From NCBI RefSeq assembly GCF_030409715.1, contig NZ_JAUFQI010000001.1, forward strand, positions 2,530,501-2,594,500: 64,000 nucleotides of DNA. Direction: 5' to 3'. This stretch comes from Reinekea marina (lineage in GTDB: Bacteria > Pseudomonadota > Gammaproteobacteria > Pseudomonadales > Natronospirillaceae). Position numbers and translations under genes: made by a program. The notes under the pieces were generated by a model. It had not been told where the DNA came from. It did not search any database and worked only from the letters and a program-made list of their open reading frames with translations. Positions 1 through 8,591 of this stretch are shown piece by piece. Numbering within the stretch: position 1 is the stretch's first letter; the number at the start of each line of letters is the position of its first letter.

Positions 1-273
1 CTCGAAAATAAGACGATTGTCTTCGCGACTGAGCTCAACGTTGTAAAAGTAACCTGTTTTATAAGCTTCACGAAGCCAGCGATTAGCGTCTTGCTCTTCT
101 ACAACATCGCCTTCTCTAACGGTGAGTACGGATAGAACAGACCCCAAAGAAACACGCTGCAACCCTACTACTTCTATGCCATCAACTTTAAAAGTGGCTG
201 CACCTACGGCCTGAGCAGATAACAAAAAAGCTACAGCCATCAATCGTTTTACACTCAACAACAAACTAACCAC
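1..273 (-). CDS. bamA: Outer membrane protein assembly factor BamA, N-terminal part
   Basis: Only the first ~91 codons are inside the window; the gene continues off the left edge. The translation starts with a basic, hydrophobic signal peptide ending around AQAVGA, followed by TFKVDGIEVVGLQRVS and REGDVV, the typical opening of POTRA domain 1 of BamA, the essential outer-membrane barrel insertase. It lies 77 bp downstream of rseP, the usual gammaproteobacterial order. The start is uncertain: GTG at 273, in-frame TTG codons just after it, or ATG at 240, which would leave a very short signal peptide. An upstream non-ATG start is therefore preferred. Identification rests on the N-terminus plus context, but both are characteristic. 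Confidence 0.88.
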   Translation of the reverse strand, partial: MVSLLLSVKRLMAVAFLLSAQAVGAATFKVDGIEVVGLQRVSLGSVLSVLTVREGDVVEEQDANRWLREAYKTGYFYNVELSREDNRLIFE

Positions 274-350
274 CCTATTAATAAACTTGAAAACCGACTA
301 AAAATTTAGCCGGCTATTTTTACTTGATTTGCGCCACTTCGACAGTCTTT

Positions 351-1694
351 TTACATTAATCGACCAATATCATTGAAAAAAGCTAACGCCATTAGAGATA
401 TTAAAAGCATCAAGCCAATTTGCATACTGATCATTTGAGCTCGTTCGGATAATTCTTTTTTTCGTACCGCTTCTAATGCATGCATGATTACATGGCCGCC
501 GTCTAAAATGGGCACTGGCAATAAATTCATAATACCTAAGCTAATGCTGATTAAGGCTAAAAAGGCAATGAAAGCTTCAAACCCTGATTCAACAGACGTG
601 CCTGCCATTTGAGCCATGGCAATAGGGCCACCAATTTGCTTCAACGATATTTGCCCACTGACCATTTTCCAAAGCATGCCTAGGCTTAAGCTAACCATAT
701 TCTTTGTTTCTAGCGCCCCTTTATACAAGGCTGTCCAAGGCATGTATCGATTAACGATGAGTTGCTCTTCTGGCCAAGCGACCGGTGCGGCTGCAGCGCC
801 AATGTAACCCTGCACTTCACCCTCTACTTCGCGCGCATCGGGAGTTAACAAAAGCTGCTGTGTTCCACCGTTGCGAATAATACCGACAGTCAGTGTTTGC
901 TCAGGGCTGCTTTGTATAATATTAACCCATTGTGACCAGTCTTCTATATCGACACCATTCACTTGAGTGACCTTATCTTTAGCTAAAAGCCCATCTCTTT
1001 GTGCTGCACCGCCTTCCAGAAGACCACCAATAATGGCAGGCTGACTCGGATACAAGGGTGTAATGCCTAGGCTTCTTGCCATACGGGGAGATTGTTCACT
1101 TGCCAGCCAACGCTGAATGGGTAACGAAACTGGCTGTATTTGACCTTTTCGATCAACTTGCAACTCAATTTGCCCAGACTCACCCACTCGGGATGCCAAC
1201 GCTAAACTGAGTTCAGAAAAGCCATCAACTGCTTCGCCATCGACGGCAATAATGCGATCGTTCGCCTGTAGGCCGGCTTCTTGAGCTACCGAGCCAGCAA
1301 TGGGCTCCCCCACAATGGTGGCAACATCTCGAACGCCAATCATGAACATTAACGCGAACGCAACAATGGCAAATAAGAAATTGGCGACAGGACCTGCTAA
1401 GGCAATGGCTATTTTTTGCCCTGGCCGCTTAGTATTAAACGCTTGGTCTTTTAAGTTTTCTGGGACATCGCCTTCACGCTCATCAAGCATTTTGACGTAG
1501 CCACCTAAGGGAATCCAAGCAACAACAAACTCTGTACCGTGCTTATCTATTTTGCGCCAAATGGGCTGGCCAAAACCAACTGAAAAGCGTAAAACCTTTA
1601 CACCATTACGCCGAGCAACCCAAAAGTGACCGTACTCATGAATGGTTACTAAAATACCTAACGCTATGATTAAGCCAAAGACAGAATTAAACAT
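351..1694 (-). CDS. rseP: RIP metalloprotease RseP (site-2 protease)
   Basis: Inner-membrane zinc protease that cuts the anti-sigma factor RseA after DegS and also clears remnant signal peptides. The 447-aa length matches the family (~450). The zinc motif HEYGH is at residues 19-23 in the first membrane segment, and the third zinc ligand lies in the conserved NLLPVPILDGGH motif at ~390-401. Two PDZ domains occupy roughly residues 115-200 and 205-295. C-terminal membrane segments follow. The ATG lies 2 bp after the dxr stop, so the two are probably translated from one mRNA. Its place between dxr and bamA is canonical. Confidence 0.97.
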   Translation of the reverse strand: MFNSVFGLIIALGILVTIHEYGHFWVARRNGVKVLRFSVGFGQPIWRKIDKHGTEFVVAWIPLGGYVKMLDEREGDVPENLKDQAFNTKRPGQKIAIALAGPVANFLFAIVAFALMFMIGVRDVATIVGEPIAGSVAQEAGLQANDRIIAVDGEAVDGFSELSLALASRVGESGQIELQVDRKGQIQPVSLPIQRWLASEQSPRMARSLGITPLYPSQPAIIGGLLEGGAAQRDGLLAKDKVTQVNGVDIEDWSQWVNIIQSSPEQTLTVGIIRNGGTQQLLLTPDAREVEGEVQGYIGAAAAPVAWPEEQLIVNRYMPWTALYKGALETKNMVSLSLGMLWKMVSGQISLKQIGGPIAMAQMAGTSVESGFEAFIAFLALISISLGIMNLLPVPILDGGHVIMHALEAVRKKELSERAQMISMQIGLMLLISLMALAFFNDIGRLM

Positions 1695-1696
1695 AA

Positions 1697-2872
1697 TTAC
1701 TTGTTCACCTTATTTACAAGCTTTAAGGCTGCAGCTCGAGCTCGCTGATCAACTGACATCAATTGATCCAGTGATTCCACCGCCTCAGTTTTGATCTCGT
1801 TAAACACTTGTTCGTTAATTTGGGCAATTTCCATAAAACCAATATGCCTATCTAAAAAGGCAGCCACCGAGATTTCGTTCGCCGCGTTCAATACCGCTGG
1901 CTGAATCCCGCCTACATCCATCGCTTCTTCTGCTAAACGTAAGCATGGAAAACGCGTTCTATCGGGTTGATCGAAAGTAAGATTAAGCATTTGATCAAAC
2001 GCTAAAGCAGGCGAACCGCTGCTGATGCGTTCAGGGTAAGCCAAACCATAAGCAATAGGTGTACGCATATCAGGTGCGCCCATTTGTGATATCACAGATC
2101 CATCAACATACCTAACCATGCTGTGAATGACGCTTTGCGGGTGCACAACCACCTCTACCTTACTGGGCGGCACATTAAACAACCAGCACGCTTCTATTAG
2201 CTCTAAACCTTTGTTCATCAACGACGCTGAATCTACGGATATTTTTTGTCCCATAGACCAATTAGGGTGCGCGACCGCTTGCTCAGGAGTAACCCCTGCT
2301 AGCTGCTCTAAACTAAAGCTTCGAAATGGTCCACCAGATGCGGTTAATAGAATGGATTCGACACCGGCATCGCCTCCCGAAGGGGGCATACATTGAAAAA
2401 TAGCATTATGCTCGCTGTCTATTGGCAACAATTGCGCATCATTATCGCGCACGGCGTCCATCAATAGTGCTCCGGCCACCACCAAGCTTTCTTTGTTTGC
2501 CAAGAGGAGTTTTTTACCGGCTTTAGCCGCGGCTAACGATGATGACAAACCAGCAAAACCGACGATAGCGGCCATAACCGCATCAACCTCACTTGCAGAG
2601 GCCACTTCAATAAGCCCTTGTTCGCCTACGCTAATCTCCGTTTTACTGTTAGGGATTAGCGCTTTTAAAGCGTCACGAGCTTGATTATTTGGGACTACGG
2701 CTACGGCAGGCTGAAACTCAACAATTTGTTCAGCCAGTAAGGAAATATTTTGAAAACCACTTAACGCAAACACCCTGAACTTGTCAGGGTGCCGTTTAAT
2801 GACATCAAGGGTACTGCAACCAATACTGCCTGTTGCTCCCAGAACAGTAATGTTTATGGGGTTAGCGTTCAT
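1697..2872 (-). CDS. dxr: 1-deoxy-D-xylulose 5-phosphate reductoisomerase
   Basis: Second enzyme of the MEP isoprenoid pathway: NADPH-dependent conversion of DXP to 2-C-methyl-D-erythritol 4-phosphate, in the cytosol. The 391-aa protein has the N-terminal nucleotide-binding motif GATGSIG at residues 12-18, the LLANKE segment, the metal-site motif [10 protein letters not shown] and the substrate-loop motif [15 protein letters not shown]. Length is normal. Its ATG directly follows the cdsA stop (TAAATG), and rseP begins 2 bp downstream, so cdsA, dxr and rseP are tightly packed. It supplies isoprenoid precursor for the undecaprenyl chain made by UppS in the same operon. Confidence 0.97.
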   Translation of the reverse strand: MNANPINITVLGATGSIGCSTLDVIKRHPDKFRVFALSGFQNISLLAEQIVEFQPAVAVVPNNQARDALKALIPNSKTEISVGEQGLIEVASASEVDAVMAAIVGFAGLSSSLAAAKAGKKLLLANKESLVVAGALLMDAVRDNDAQLLPIDSEHNAIFQCMPPSGGDAGVESILLTASGGPFRSFSLEQLAGVTPEQAVAHPNWSMGQKISVDSASLMNKGLELIEACWLFNVPPSKVEVVVHPQSVIHSMVRYVDGSVISQMGAPDMRTPIAYGLAYPERISSGSPALAFDQMLNLTFDQPDRTRFPCLRLAEEAMDVGGIQPAVLNAANEISVAAFLDRHIGFMEIAQINEQVFNEIKTEAVESLDQLMSVDQRARAAALKLVNKVNK

Positions 2873-3700
2873 TTAGGCTCCAGCAACAACAAGCCAAAGC
2901 AAGACAAACATAGGGGCTGCCGCGCACATGCTGTCTATACGATCTAAAATTCCACCATGCCCAGGTAGCAACGAAGAGCTGTCCTTTATTCCAGAGTTAC
3001 GCTTCATTAAACTTTCAAGTAAATCGCCCAATACGGAAATGGCAATGACGGCTACCGACAAGGCAATTAACCAAACCCATCGAATCGCGCTCAGCTCTCC
3101 TAGAAAAAACAGAGCAATCACAACTGATATAAGTATCGAGGTTGCCATGCCGCCATACACCCCAGCCCAAGTTTTACCAGGGCTGACGTTAGGCGCTAAT
3201 TTACGGTTACCAAAGAATCGGCCTGCAAAATAGGCTCCTATGTCGGCGCCCCACACCAATAACATAAACCAAGTGAGCAACAGTACAGAGTTGTGCTGCA
3301 ACTTTAACCACACCAACCCCATCCATAAGCCCGCTAACACAGGAATACCCGCAATAAGGCGAGCCATTTGAGAATTTAACCAGCCTTTATGTTTCGGGTA
3401 GCGAATAACCGCAACAAAGGCAAACGCCCACCAAACCAGGGTAGCCAGCACCATGACCGACCAACCTTGATCTGTAACCATGACAAAATAATGCAACCCA
3501 AAGAGTACTGCTCCGAGTAACAAACCAACCAAAACACGCGCGCGCATTGAGGTAAAGCCTGATAAATGCGCCCATTCCCACGCGCCTAACATTACAATAA
3601 TGCCGATAAAGCCACGAAACCAAAGATCAGGTAACCAGTAAATGCCGGCTAACATTAAAGGCGCTAAAACCAGCGCTGTCAGAACACGTTGAAACAACAT
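2873..3700 (-). CDS. cdsA: Phosphatidate cytidylyltransferase (CDP-diacylglycerol synthase)
   Basis: Integral inner-membrane enzyme making CDP-diacylglycerol from phosphatidate and CTP, the branch point for phosphatidylethanolamine and phosphatidylglycerol. The 275-aa sequence is mostly hydrophobic, with several membrane helices and the family signature near the C-terminus: SPGKTWAG around residue 170, GDLLESLMKR and DSSSLLPGHGGILDRIDS around 224-257. It starts 2 bp after uppS ends and abuts dxr, in the standard order uppS-cdsA-dxr-rseP. Nothing unusual was seen. Confidence 0.96.
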   Translation of the reverse strand: MLFQRVLTALVLAPLMLAGIYWLPDLWFRGFIGIIVMLGAWEWAHLSGFTSMRARVLVGLLLGAVLFGLHYFVMVTDQGWSVMVLATLVWWAFAFVAVIRYPKHKGWLNSQMARLIAGIPVLAGLWMGLVWLKLQHNSVLLLTWFMLLVWGADIGAYFAGRFFGNRKLAPNVSPGKTWAGVYGGMATSILISVVIALFFLGELSAIRWVWLIALSVAVIAISVLGDLLESLMKRNSGIKDSSSLLPGHGGILDRIDSMCAAAPMFVLLWLVVAGA

Positions 3701-3702
3701 AG

Positions 3703-4449
3703 TTAAGGGTTCTCTTTCTGTAATTGTTCGTCGGTCCGCCCAAAACGGCGAATGCGACCGGAAAACGAGTCAAACGCTTTAAACAAAGACTCTTTATTAA
3801 AATCGGGCCAGTATTCAGGTGTAAAGTAAAACTCGGTATAAGCCATTTGCCAAAGTAAGAAATTTGAAATTCGTTGCTCGCCGGCGGTTCTAATGCATAA
3901 ATCTGGCGGCGGCAGATCACCGAGCATTATTTCATCGGTTATGTGCGCATCGGTAATATCTTCAGGCGATAAAGCGCCTTGTTGAACCTTTTTGGCCAGT
4001 TTTTGCATGGCTTGCGTTATATCCCAATGACCACCGTAATTAGCCGCGATCGCAAGCGTCATACCGTCGTTTTCTTTGGTTAGCGCTTCGGCCTCTTTTA
4101 TCGATTTCTGTATCGATTTATTAAATGCCGTGGTATCACCAATGATTCTTAGGCGAATATTATTGCTGGCAAGCTTTTTAACTTCGCGTTTCAATGCCAT
4201 TAAAAACAAGTCCATGAGCGCATTCACTTCTTCTTGCGGCCGAGCCCAGTTTTCAGAGCTGAACGCATAAAGTGTTAATACCTTCACGCCCGAACGCGCA
4301 CAATGCTCAACCGTAGTTCGCACAGCTTTAACACCAGCCTTATGGCCCGACACACCACCTAACAACCGTTTTTTGGCCCAACGATTATTGCCATCCATAA
4401 TGATGGCGACGTGTCTTGGAATTTTTCTATCGGTGTTACTTTCGCTCAT
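3703..4449 (-). CDS. uppS: Undecaprenyl (di-trans,poly-cis) diphosphate synthase
   Basis: Cytosolic cis-prenyltransferase that builds the C55 lipid carrier for peptidoglycan and O-antigen. The catalytic/Mg-binding motif MDGNNRW lies at residues 18-24 of the chosen start; LTLYAFSSENW and the C-terminal DLCIRTAGEQRISNFLLWQ motifs are intact. The open frame extends to 4521, but that ATG has no Shine-Dalgarno and sits directly against a hairpin (4524-4547). The ATG at 4449 follows AAGAGAAG and gives 248 aa, close to the E. coli length (~253), so it was chosen. The next gene, cdsA, starts 2 bp downstream. Confidence 0.95.
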   Translation of the reverse strand: MSESNTDRKIPRHVAIIMDGNNRWAKKRLLGGVSGHKAGVKAVRTTVEHCARSGVKVLTLYAFSSENWARPQEEVNALMDLFLMALKREVKKLASNNIRLRIIGDTTAFNKSIQKSIKEAEALTKENDGMTLAIAANYGGHWDITQAMQKLAKKVQQGALSPEDITDAHITDEIMLGDLPPPDLCIRTAGEQRISNFLLWQMAYTEFYFTPEYWPDFNKESLFKAFDSFSGRIRRFGRTDEQLQKENP

Positions 4450-4523
4450 TAACTTCTCTTTTTTACCAAACATCCCTGATAAAACGCCTCTTCCTTCGGT
4501 TTTTAACCAATTAAATAACACAA

Positions 4524-4547
4524 AGGCAACATGTCGCCATGCTGCCT
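4524..4547 (-). terminator. Hairpin between frr and uppS (attenuator or weak terminator)
   Basis: Inverted repeat AGGCAACATG / CATGCTGCCT with a 4-nt loop and one G-U pair, followed in the direction of transcription by a broken T-rich stretch. It probably lowers read-through from frr into uppS rather than stopping it completely. It abuts the rejected upstream ATG of uppS. Confidence 0.45.
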
Positions 4548-4569
4548 CTGAGGAAAGCTACTAAAAAGC

Positions 4570-5127
4570 CTAAACTTTCATTAACTCAGCTTCTTTTTCT
4601 TGCAAATGCTTATCAATTTCAGCAATGGCGGCATTGGTAAGCTTTTGAATCTCTTCTTCTGAACGCTTGCCTTCGTCTTCAGACATTTCTTTCTCTTTCA
4701 CAAGCTCTTTGATGCTTGAGTTCGCATCACGACGGCCATTACGAACCGATACACGAGCCTTTTCAGCTTCGGCCCGAGCAACTTTAATCATGTCTTTACG
4801 AGTTTCCTCAGTCAACATAGGCATCGCGATGCGGATGTTGTTACCGGCTGTTGCTGGGTTTAAGCCTAAATCGCTTTTCATGATCGCCTTTTCAATGGCC
4901 GGCACCATGTTTTGCTCCCAAGGCACAACCGACAAGGTGCGGTTATCTTCAATAACAACGTTGGCAACTTGCTTCACTGGCGTCATAGTGCCGTAGTAAT
5001 CGACCATTACGTTATCCAAAATAGCAGGGTTTGCACGGCCAGTTCGGATTTTATTAAACGCATCATCTAATGCGCCAATCGCTTTTTGGTTGTGAGTATT
5101 GGTTTCCTGCTTAATTTCTTCGATCAT
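4570..5127 (-). CDS. frr: Ribosome recycling factor
   Basis: RRF splits post-termination ribosomes together with EF-G. The 185-aa length and motifs (KIRTGRANPAILD, VDYYGTMTPVKQVANV, NNIRIAMPMLTEETRKD, RNGRRDANSSIK) match the family throughout. AAGGA lies 9 nt before the ATG. The upstream neighbour should be pyrH in most gammaproteobacteria; here frr is separated from tsf by only 185 bp containing a terminator and a candidate -10 box, so frr seems to have its own promoter. uppS follows after a 120-bp gap holding a hairpin. Confidence 0.97.
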   Translation of the reverse strand: MIEEIKQETNTHNQKAIGALDDAFNKIRTGRANPAILDNVMVDYYGTMTPVKQVANVVIEDNRTLSVVPWEQNMVPAIEKAIMKSDLGLNPATAGNNIRIAMPMLTEETRKDMIKVARAEAEKARVSVRNGRRDANSSIKELVKEKEMSEDEGKRSEEEIQKLTNAAIAEIDKHLQEKEAELMKV

Positions 5128-5190
5128 GAGCTAACGTCCTTAACTGGGTTAATCCACGCTGTTTTTACAGCTATGTTAAATTTTGCAGGC

Positions 5191-5196
5191 ATTATA
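5191..5196 (-). promoter_or_regulatory. Candidate -10 box of a frr promoter
   Basis: On the minus strand a perfect TATAAT lies 64 nt upstream of the frr ATG, beyond the tsf terminator. No good -35 hexamer is visible at 16-18 nt; TTGCGG is 20 nt away. Because the terminator should stop tsf transcription, frr needs a start site here, which supports the call despite the weak -35. Confidence 0.4.
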
Positions 5197-5270
5197 CACA
5201 CAAATTTCGAATTATTCCGCAACTCTCACCTGCATCTTTGATCAGTTTCACGCATTTTTTGGGCGCATAA

Positions 5271-5296
5271 AAAAAGGCAGCCTAAGCTGCCTTTTT
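5271..5296 (-). terminator. Rho-independent terminator of rpsB-tsf
   Basis: Perfect stem GGCAGC / GCTGCC with loop CTAA, flanked by five A and five T residues that extend the stem and give a U-tract on the minus-strand transcript. It lies 17 bp after the tsf stop codon, where pyrH would normally continue the operon. Confidence 0.85.
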
Positions 5297-5312
5297 CTTA
5301 TAAATCAGTAAC

Positions 5313-6176
5313 TTAGTTACCTTTAGCTGCCGCAGCAACTTCAGCAGCAAAGTCTACTTCTTCTTTCTCGATGCCTTCACCCACTTCAAAGCGAGTAAAA
5401 CCAACAACATCAGCGCCAGCATTCTTCGCTAAAACACCCACTTTAACGTCTGGGTCTTTAATGAAAGGCTGCTCTGTTAAAGAAATTTCAGCTTCAAACT
5501 TCTTGATACGACCAATCATCATCTTCTCGATGATTTCAGCTGGCTTACCAGAACCTTCAGATTGAGCACGAACAACTTCTTTTTCACGCTCTAATACGTC
5601 TTCTGAAATTTCAGAAGGCTTAACAAACTGAGGGTTACTTGCAGTAACGTGCATAGCAATGTCTTTAGCTAGCTCAGGCGTGCCGCCTTGTAGCTCAACA
5701 GCTGCCGCAATTCGACCACCATGAACATAAGCTTCAACCGTTTTGCCTTCGCCACCTACAAAAGAAATACGACGAACAGAGATGTTCTCGCCAATCTTCT
5801 GAACTAGAGCTTCACGAACGTTTTCAAGTTCGCCAGCCATTAGCTTAGCAACGTCAGTTTCTTTTGCTGCAAACGCCGCATCAGCGATTGTGTTTGCAAA
5901 ACCTAAGAAGTTTTCGTCACGTGCAACAAAGTCAGTTTCACTGTTGATCTCAAGCAACATAACCACTGAGTTATCTTCAGCAGTACGTGTAACAATAATA
6001 CCTTCAGCCGCAGTACGACCTGCTTTCTTAGCCGCTTTCAGACCAGATGCTTTACGCAAATTGTCGATTGCCGCTTCGATATCGCCATTGGCTTCAACCA
6101 ATGCCTTTTTACATTCCATCATGCCTAAGCCAGTACGCTCACGCAGCTCTTTAACTAAACTTGCAGAAATCGCCAT
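5313..6176 (-). CDS. tsf: Translation elongation factor Ts
   Basis: Guanine-nucleotide exchange factor for EF-Tu. N-terminal UBA-like domain [20 protein letters not shown] with the MMECKKAL motif, then the EF-Tu-contacting [10 protein letters not shown] motif at about residue 80, and the dimerisation domain; the ~287-aa length is normal. The frame is open to an ATG at 6191, but the start at 6176 has GAGGAT at proper distance and matches the family N-terminus (MA-I-A-LVKELRE). It is downstream of rpsB with an 87-bp spacer containing a hairpin, and is followed by a strong terminator instead of pyrH. Confidence 0.97.
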   Translation of the reverse strand: MAISASLVKELRERTGLGMMECKKALVEANGDIEAAIDNLRKASGLKAAKKAGRTAAEGIIVTRTAEDNSVVMLLEINSETDFVARDENFLGFANTIADAAFAAKETDVAKLMAGELENVREALVQKIGENISVRRISFVGGEGKTVEAYVHGGRIAAAVELQGGTPELAKDIAMHVTASNPQFVKPSEISEDVLEREKEVVRAQSEGSGKPAEIIEKMMIGRIKKFEAEISLTEQPFIKDPDVKVGVLAKNAGADVVGFTRFEVGEGIEKEEVDFAAEVAAAAKGN

Positions 6177-6220
6177 GATTTTTATCCTCAATTCGATTAA
6201 TAATAAGCATTCTCAAACCA

Positions 6221-6243
6221 AAAAAGGGGCCAAAACCCCTTTT
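6221..6243 (-). terminator. Hairpin with U-tract between rpsB and tsf
   Basis: GGGG / CCCC stem extended by A-T pairs; on the minus-strand transcript it reads as a G-rich stem followed by about six U residues. Such an intercistronic hairpin would let only part of the transcription proceed into tsf, giving more S2 than EF-Ts mRNA. Confidence 0.65.
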
Positions 6244-6263
6244 CGAACGAATAAGGTCTAGCC

Positions 6264-7001
6264 TTACTCTGCAGCTTTTTCTTCAGTCGCTTCAGCAACT
6301 TCAACGAATTCGCTTGCTGTGTCAGCTTTAGCTTCAACAACTGCGTCTGCAATAGTACGTGCGTAGATTTCGATCGCACGGATTGCATCGTCGTTACCAG
6401 GAATGACAATATCAACGCCATCTGGGTTAGAGTTAGAATCGACAATACCAATGACTGGGATACCTAACTTGTTCGCTTCTTGAATAGCGATACGCTCGTG
6501 ATCAACGTCGATTACGAACAAGACATCAGGCAAACCGCCCATATCTTTAATACCACCGATCGTTTTCTCAAGCTTAACGATCTCGCGAGAAGACATTAGA
6601 CGTTCTTTCTTAGTTAACTGCTCGAAAGTACCATCTGCTTCTTGGCTTTGAAGATCACGTAAACGCTTGATCGATTGACGAATCGTTTTGTAGTTGGTCA
6701 ACATACCACCTAACCAACGATGCGCAACGTAAGGCATACCCGCACGGATAGCTTCTTCACGAACGATGTTGCTAGCAGAACGCTTAGTACCAACAAAAAG
6801 AACCTTGTTCTTTTTAGCGGCTAATTTAGAAACCAAAGCAATCGCTTCTTCCATTGCTGGAACAGTGTGCTCAAGGTTAATAATATGAATCTTGTTACGC
6901 GCACCAAAGATGTATTGAGCCATCTTTGGGTTCCAGTAACGAGTTTGGTGACCAAAGTGAACACCTGCTTTAAGCAGCTCACGCATTGAAACTTGTACCA
7001 T
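6264..7001 (-). CDS. rpsB: 30S ribosomal protein S2
   Basis: Small-subunit protein needed for binding S1 to the ribosome. Family motifs: [20 protein letters not shown] at the start, [31 protein letters not shown] and the [18 protein letters not shown] segment. 245 aa from the chosen ATG at 7001, which follows GAGGATTTT; an open frame extends further upstream (to 7034) but adds residues not found in S2. It is divergent from map, the usual arrangement, though the two are here separated by about 2.5 kb because of an IS and repeats. Confidence 0.98.
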   Translation of the reverse strand: MVQVSMRELLKAGVHFGHQTRYWNPKMAQYIFGARNKIHIINLEHTVPAMEEAIALVSKLAAKKNKVLFVGTKRSASNIVREEAIRAGMPYVAHRWLGGMLTNYKTIRQSIKRLRDLQSQEADGTFEQLTKKERLMSSREIVKLEKTIGGIKDMGGLPDVLFVIDVDHERIAIQEANKLGIPVIGIVDSNSNPDGVDIVIPGNDDAIRAIEIYARTIADAVVEAKADTASEFVEVAEATEEKAAE

Positions 7002-7140
7002 AAAATCCTCTCTAATTGGGTTAGGCCTCCACACATCCCATAGTCCAACCCGAAGGCACCCAGAACCACGTGACGATGCATGTGAGATTTTAAGTTACGG
7101 TCATGATAGACCGACTCTTACGAGTTAAGGTGTAAGAGCG
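7002..7140 (-). promoter_or_regulatory. rpsB 5' leader, probable S2 autoregulatory RNA (t44-like)
   Basis: About 140 nt of untranslated leader precede rpsB. It contains a CGGTC...GACCG hairpin and, nearer the gene, a longer stem GGGTT...AACCC enclosing GGATGTGTGGAGG, ending just before the Shine-Dalgarno. In gammaproteobacteria the rpsB leader is a conserved structured RNA (known as t44 or tff in E. coli) through which S2 represses its own synthesis. The identity is inferred from position and these stems; a covariance-model hit would settle it. Confidence 0.55.
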
Positions 7141-7146
7141 GCGCGC

Positions 7147-7175
7147 TTTATACCAAATACATACCCCTATAGCAA
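7147..7175 (-). promoter_or_regulatory. Sigma-70 promoter of rpsB-tsf
   Basis: On the minus strand TTGCTA (7170-7175), a 17-nt spacer, then TATAAA (7147-7152), near-consensus -35 and -10 hexamers. Just downstream comes a GC-rich GCGCGCC stretch, typical of stringently controlled ribosomal promoters. The expected transcript start is near 7140. Confidence 0.75.
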
Positions 7176-7182
7176 GGGAAAA

Positions 7183-7315
7183 GATGGAGCGGTTTTGGGT
7201 TTTAGGCTGCGGGCTGCGGGTGGAGGCCGCTAAAAAAGGGCTGTTTAGGCGTGCTAGTCGAGGTCGACGGTATGGAATGGAGGGGCGTTTTTTTTGGCTG
7301 CGGGTTGCGGGCTGC
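7183..7315. repeat. Pair of ~38-bp imperfect GC-rich direct repeats
   Basis: Two related blocks, 7183-7220 and 7276-7315, each run from ATGGAG through a T-rich stretch into GGCTGCGGG followed by further GCGGG/TGCGGG units. They lie upstream of the rpsB promoter and contain no convincing gene; open frames across them on either strand have low-complexity translations. The rest of 7176-7399 shows nothing else. Confidence 0.5.
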
Positions 7316-7399
7316 ATGTTAAAACCTATAACTGCCCTTTTACCGCTAGGAGCCCCCGGAACAGAGTGATGAAGCGATTTGCATTCCTTCAAGAGCCGC

Positions 7400-7478
7400 T
7401 ATGCCTCGCCGAGATACCAATTTTTTTATTTCTCTCGGAAATCCGAGCCGTGGATGGCGAGGCTTAACGGCGCATGGA
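7400..7478. repeat. Left remnant of palindromic repeat unit, cut by the IS
   Basis: This stretch matches the distal ends of the repeat units found right of the IS: CTCGGAAATCCGAG, then GATGGCGAGGCTTA and GGCGCATGGA. The match stops exactly where the IS begins, and the unit resumes at 8882 with TGCGCGAAAAGCG. It also carries its own inverted repeat: GCCGCTATGCCTCGCC pairs with GGCGAGGCTTAACGGC. Confidence 0.75.
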
Positions 7479-7574
7479 TAATGGTATGGACCCACCCCAC
7501 TTCCCTATCGGCCTCATAATGGGCCAAAATGGAAGTTGAACACAAACCATTTAACAGAAGCGGAGTGGGTCGAT

Positions 7575-8591
7575 ATGAAGATTACAACGATTGGGTTAGA
7601 TATTGCAAAGTCTGTTTTTCATCTGTTTGCTACCAACCGGATGGGCAAGCTGGTTAAGAAAAAGCAGCTGCGTCGAAAAGAGGTTTTGGCTTACATGGCA
7701 AACTTAGATCCGTGTTTAATTGTGATGGAAGCCTGCGGCGGCGCCAACTACTGGGCGTGGGCGTTTATTGCGCAAGGTCATCAGGTCAAACTTATCGCGC
7801 CGCAGTACGTCAAGCCGTTTTTAAAAGGTAATAAAAACGACTACAACGATGCTGAGGCAATCGCTGAAGCCGCGCAGCGGCCAACGATGCGCTTTGTGCC
7901 TATCAAGAGTATTGAGCAACAAGATGTACAGAATTATCACTGCCGCCGTGAACGTCTTAAAAAGGCCCGTACCGGATTGGTCAATCAGGTACGAGGGTTA
8001 CTGGCGGAGTATGGGATTGTGATTAACCAAGGGATTGCCTCTGTACGCCGAACATTGCCGGAAGTATTAGAAGATGCAGAAAATGGTTTAACGGTTATGG
8101 CACGAGAGCTCTTTGCCGACTTGCTCGACGAGCTGTACGAACTGGATCAACGACTGCACATCTGCGAGCAAAGGATAAAAGCAGTGAACAAAGAGAACGA
8201 GACCTGTAAACGCCTAGAAGGCGTGTTGGGCATCGGCGCAATAACCGCCAGTGCATTGTATGCGGCTGCAGGCGATGGCAAAAACTTTGTGAATGGTCGT
8301 CATTTTTCTGCGTGGATTGGCCTCGTACCTGGGCAACACGCCAGTGGCGGCAAGGCAGGTTTACTTGGGATCAGTAAACGGGGTAACGGCTACTTACGCA
8401 CTCTATTGATACACGGTGCTCGCGCAGTACTCATGCATTCGGCCGGCAAGATCGATCGCTTCAGTTGTTGGGCACAAGCACTGTTGGCGCGCCGCGGGCA
8501 TAATAAAGCCTGTGTCGCTGTAGCTAATAAACTAGCACGTATTGCTTGGGTAGTTATGGCCCGAGAAGAGAGTTACCGCTTAGCGGTATAG
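7575..8591 (+). CDS. IS110-family (IS1111 group) DEDD transposase
   Basis: Transposase/recombinase of the IS element. The N-terminal RuvC-like DEDD domain starts at IGLDIAKSVFHLF (first Asp at residue 9), with the VMEACGG Glu and the KNDYNDAEAI Asp pair following; the C-terminal Tnp_20 domain carries GVLGIGAITASAL, FSAWIGLVPGQHASGGK and KRGNGYLRTLLIHGARA, with its catalytic Ser region. The frame opens at 7536, but ATG at 7575 matches the family start MKITTIGLDIAK. About 338 aa, full length, no frameshift. IS110-family enzymes are known to be guided by a bridge RNA from the element's own non-coding end. Confidence 0.95.
   Translation: MKITTIGLDIAKSVFHLFATNRMGKLVKKKQLRRKEVLAYMANLDPCLIVMEACGGANYWAWAFIAQGHQVKLIAPQYVKPFLKGNKNDYNDAEAIAEAAQRPTMRFVPIKSIEQQDVQNYHCRRERLKKARTGLVNQVRGLLAEYGIVINQGIASVRRTLPEVLEDAENGLTVMARELFADLLDELYELDQRLHICEQRIKAVNKENETCKRLEGVLGIGAITASALYAAAGDGKNFVNGRHFSAWIGLVPGQHASGGKAGLLGISKRGNGYLRTLLIHGARAVLMHSAGKIDRFSCWAQALLARRGHNKACVAVANKLARIAWVVMAREESYRLAV

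Noticed and set aside
2127..2684. Plus-strand open frames within dxr and neighbouring core genes
   Set aside because: They are antisense shadows of well-identified genes without signals of their own.
7090..7392. Open frames on both strands (7090-7392 minus, 7184-7369 plus)
   Set aside because: They cross the rpsB promoter and the GC-rich direct repeats, have low-complexity translations and no ribosome-binding sites.
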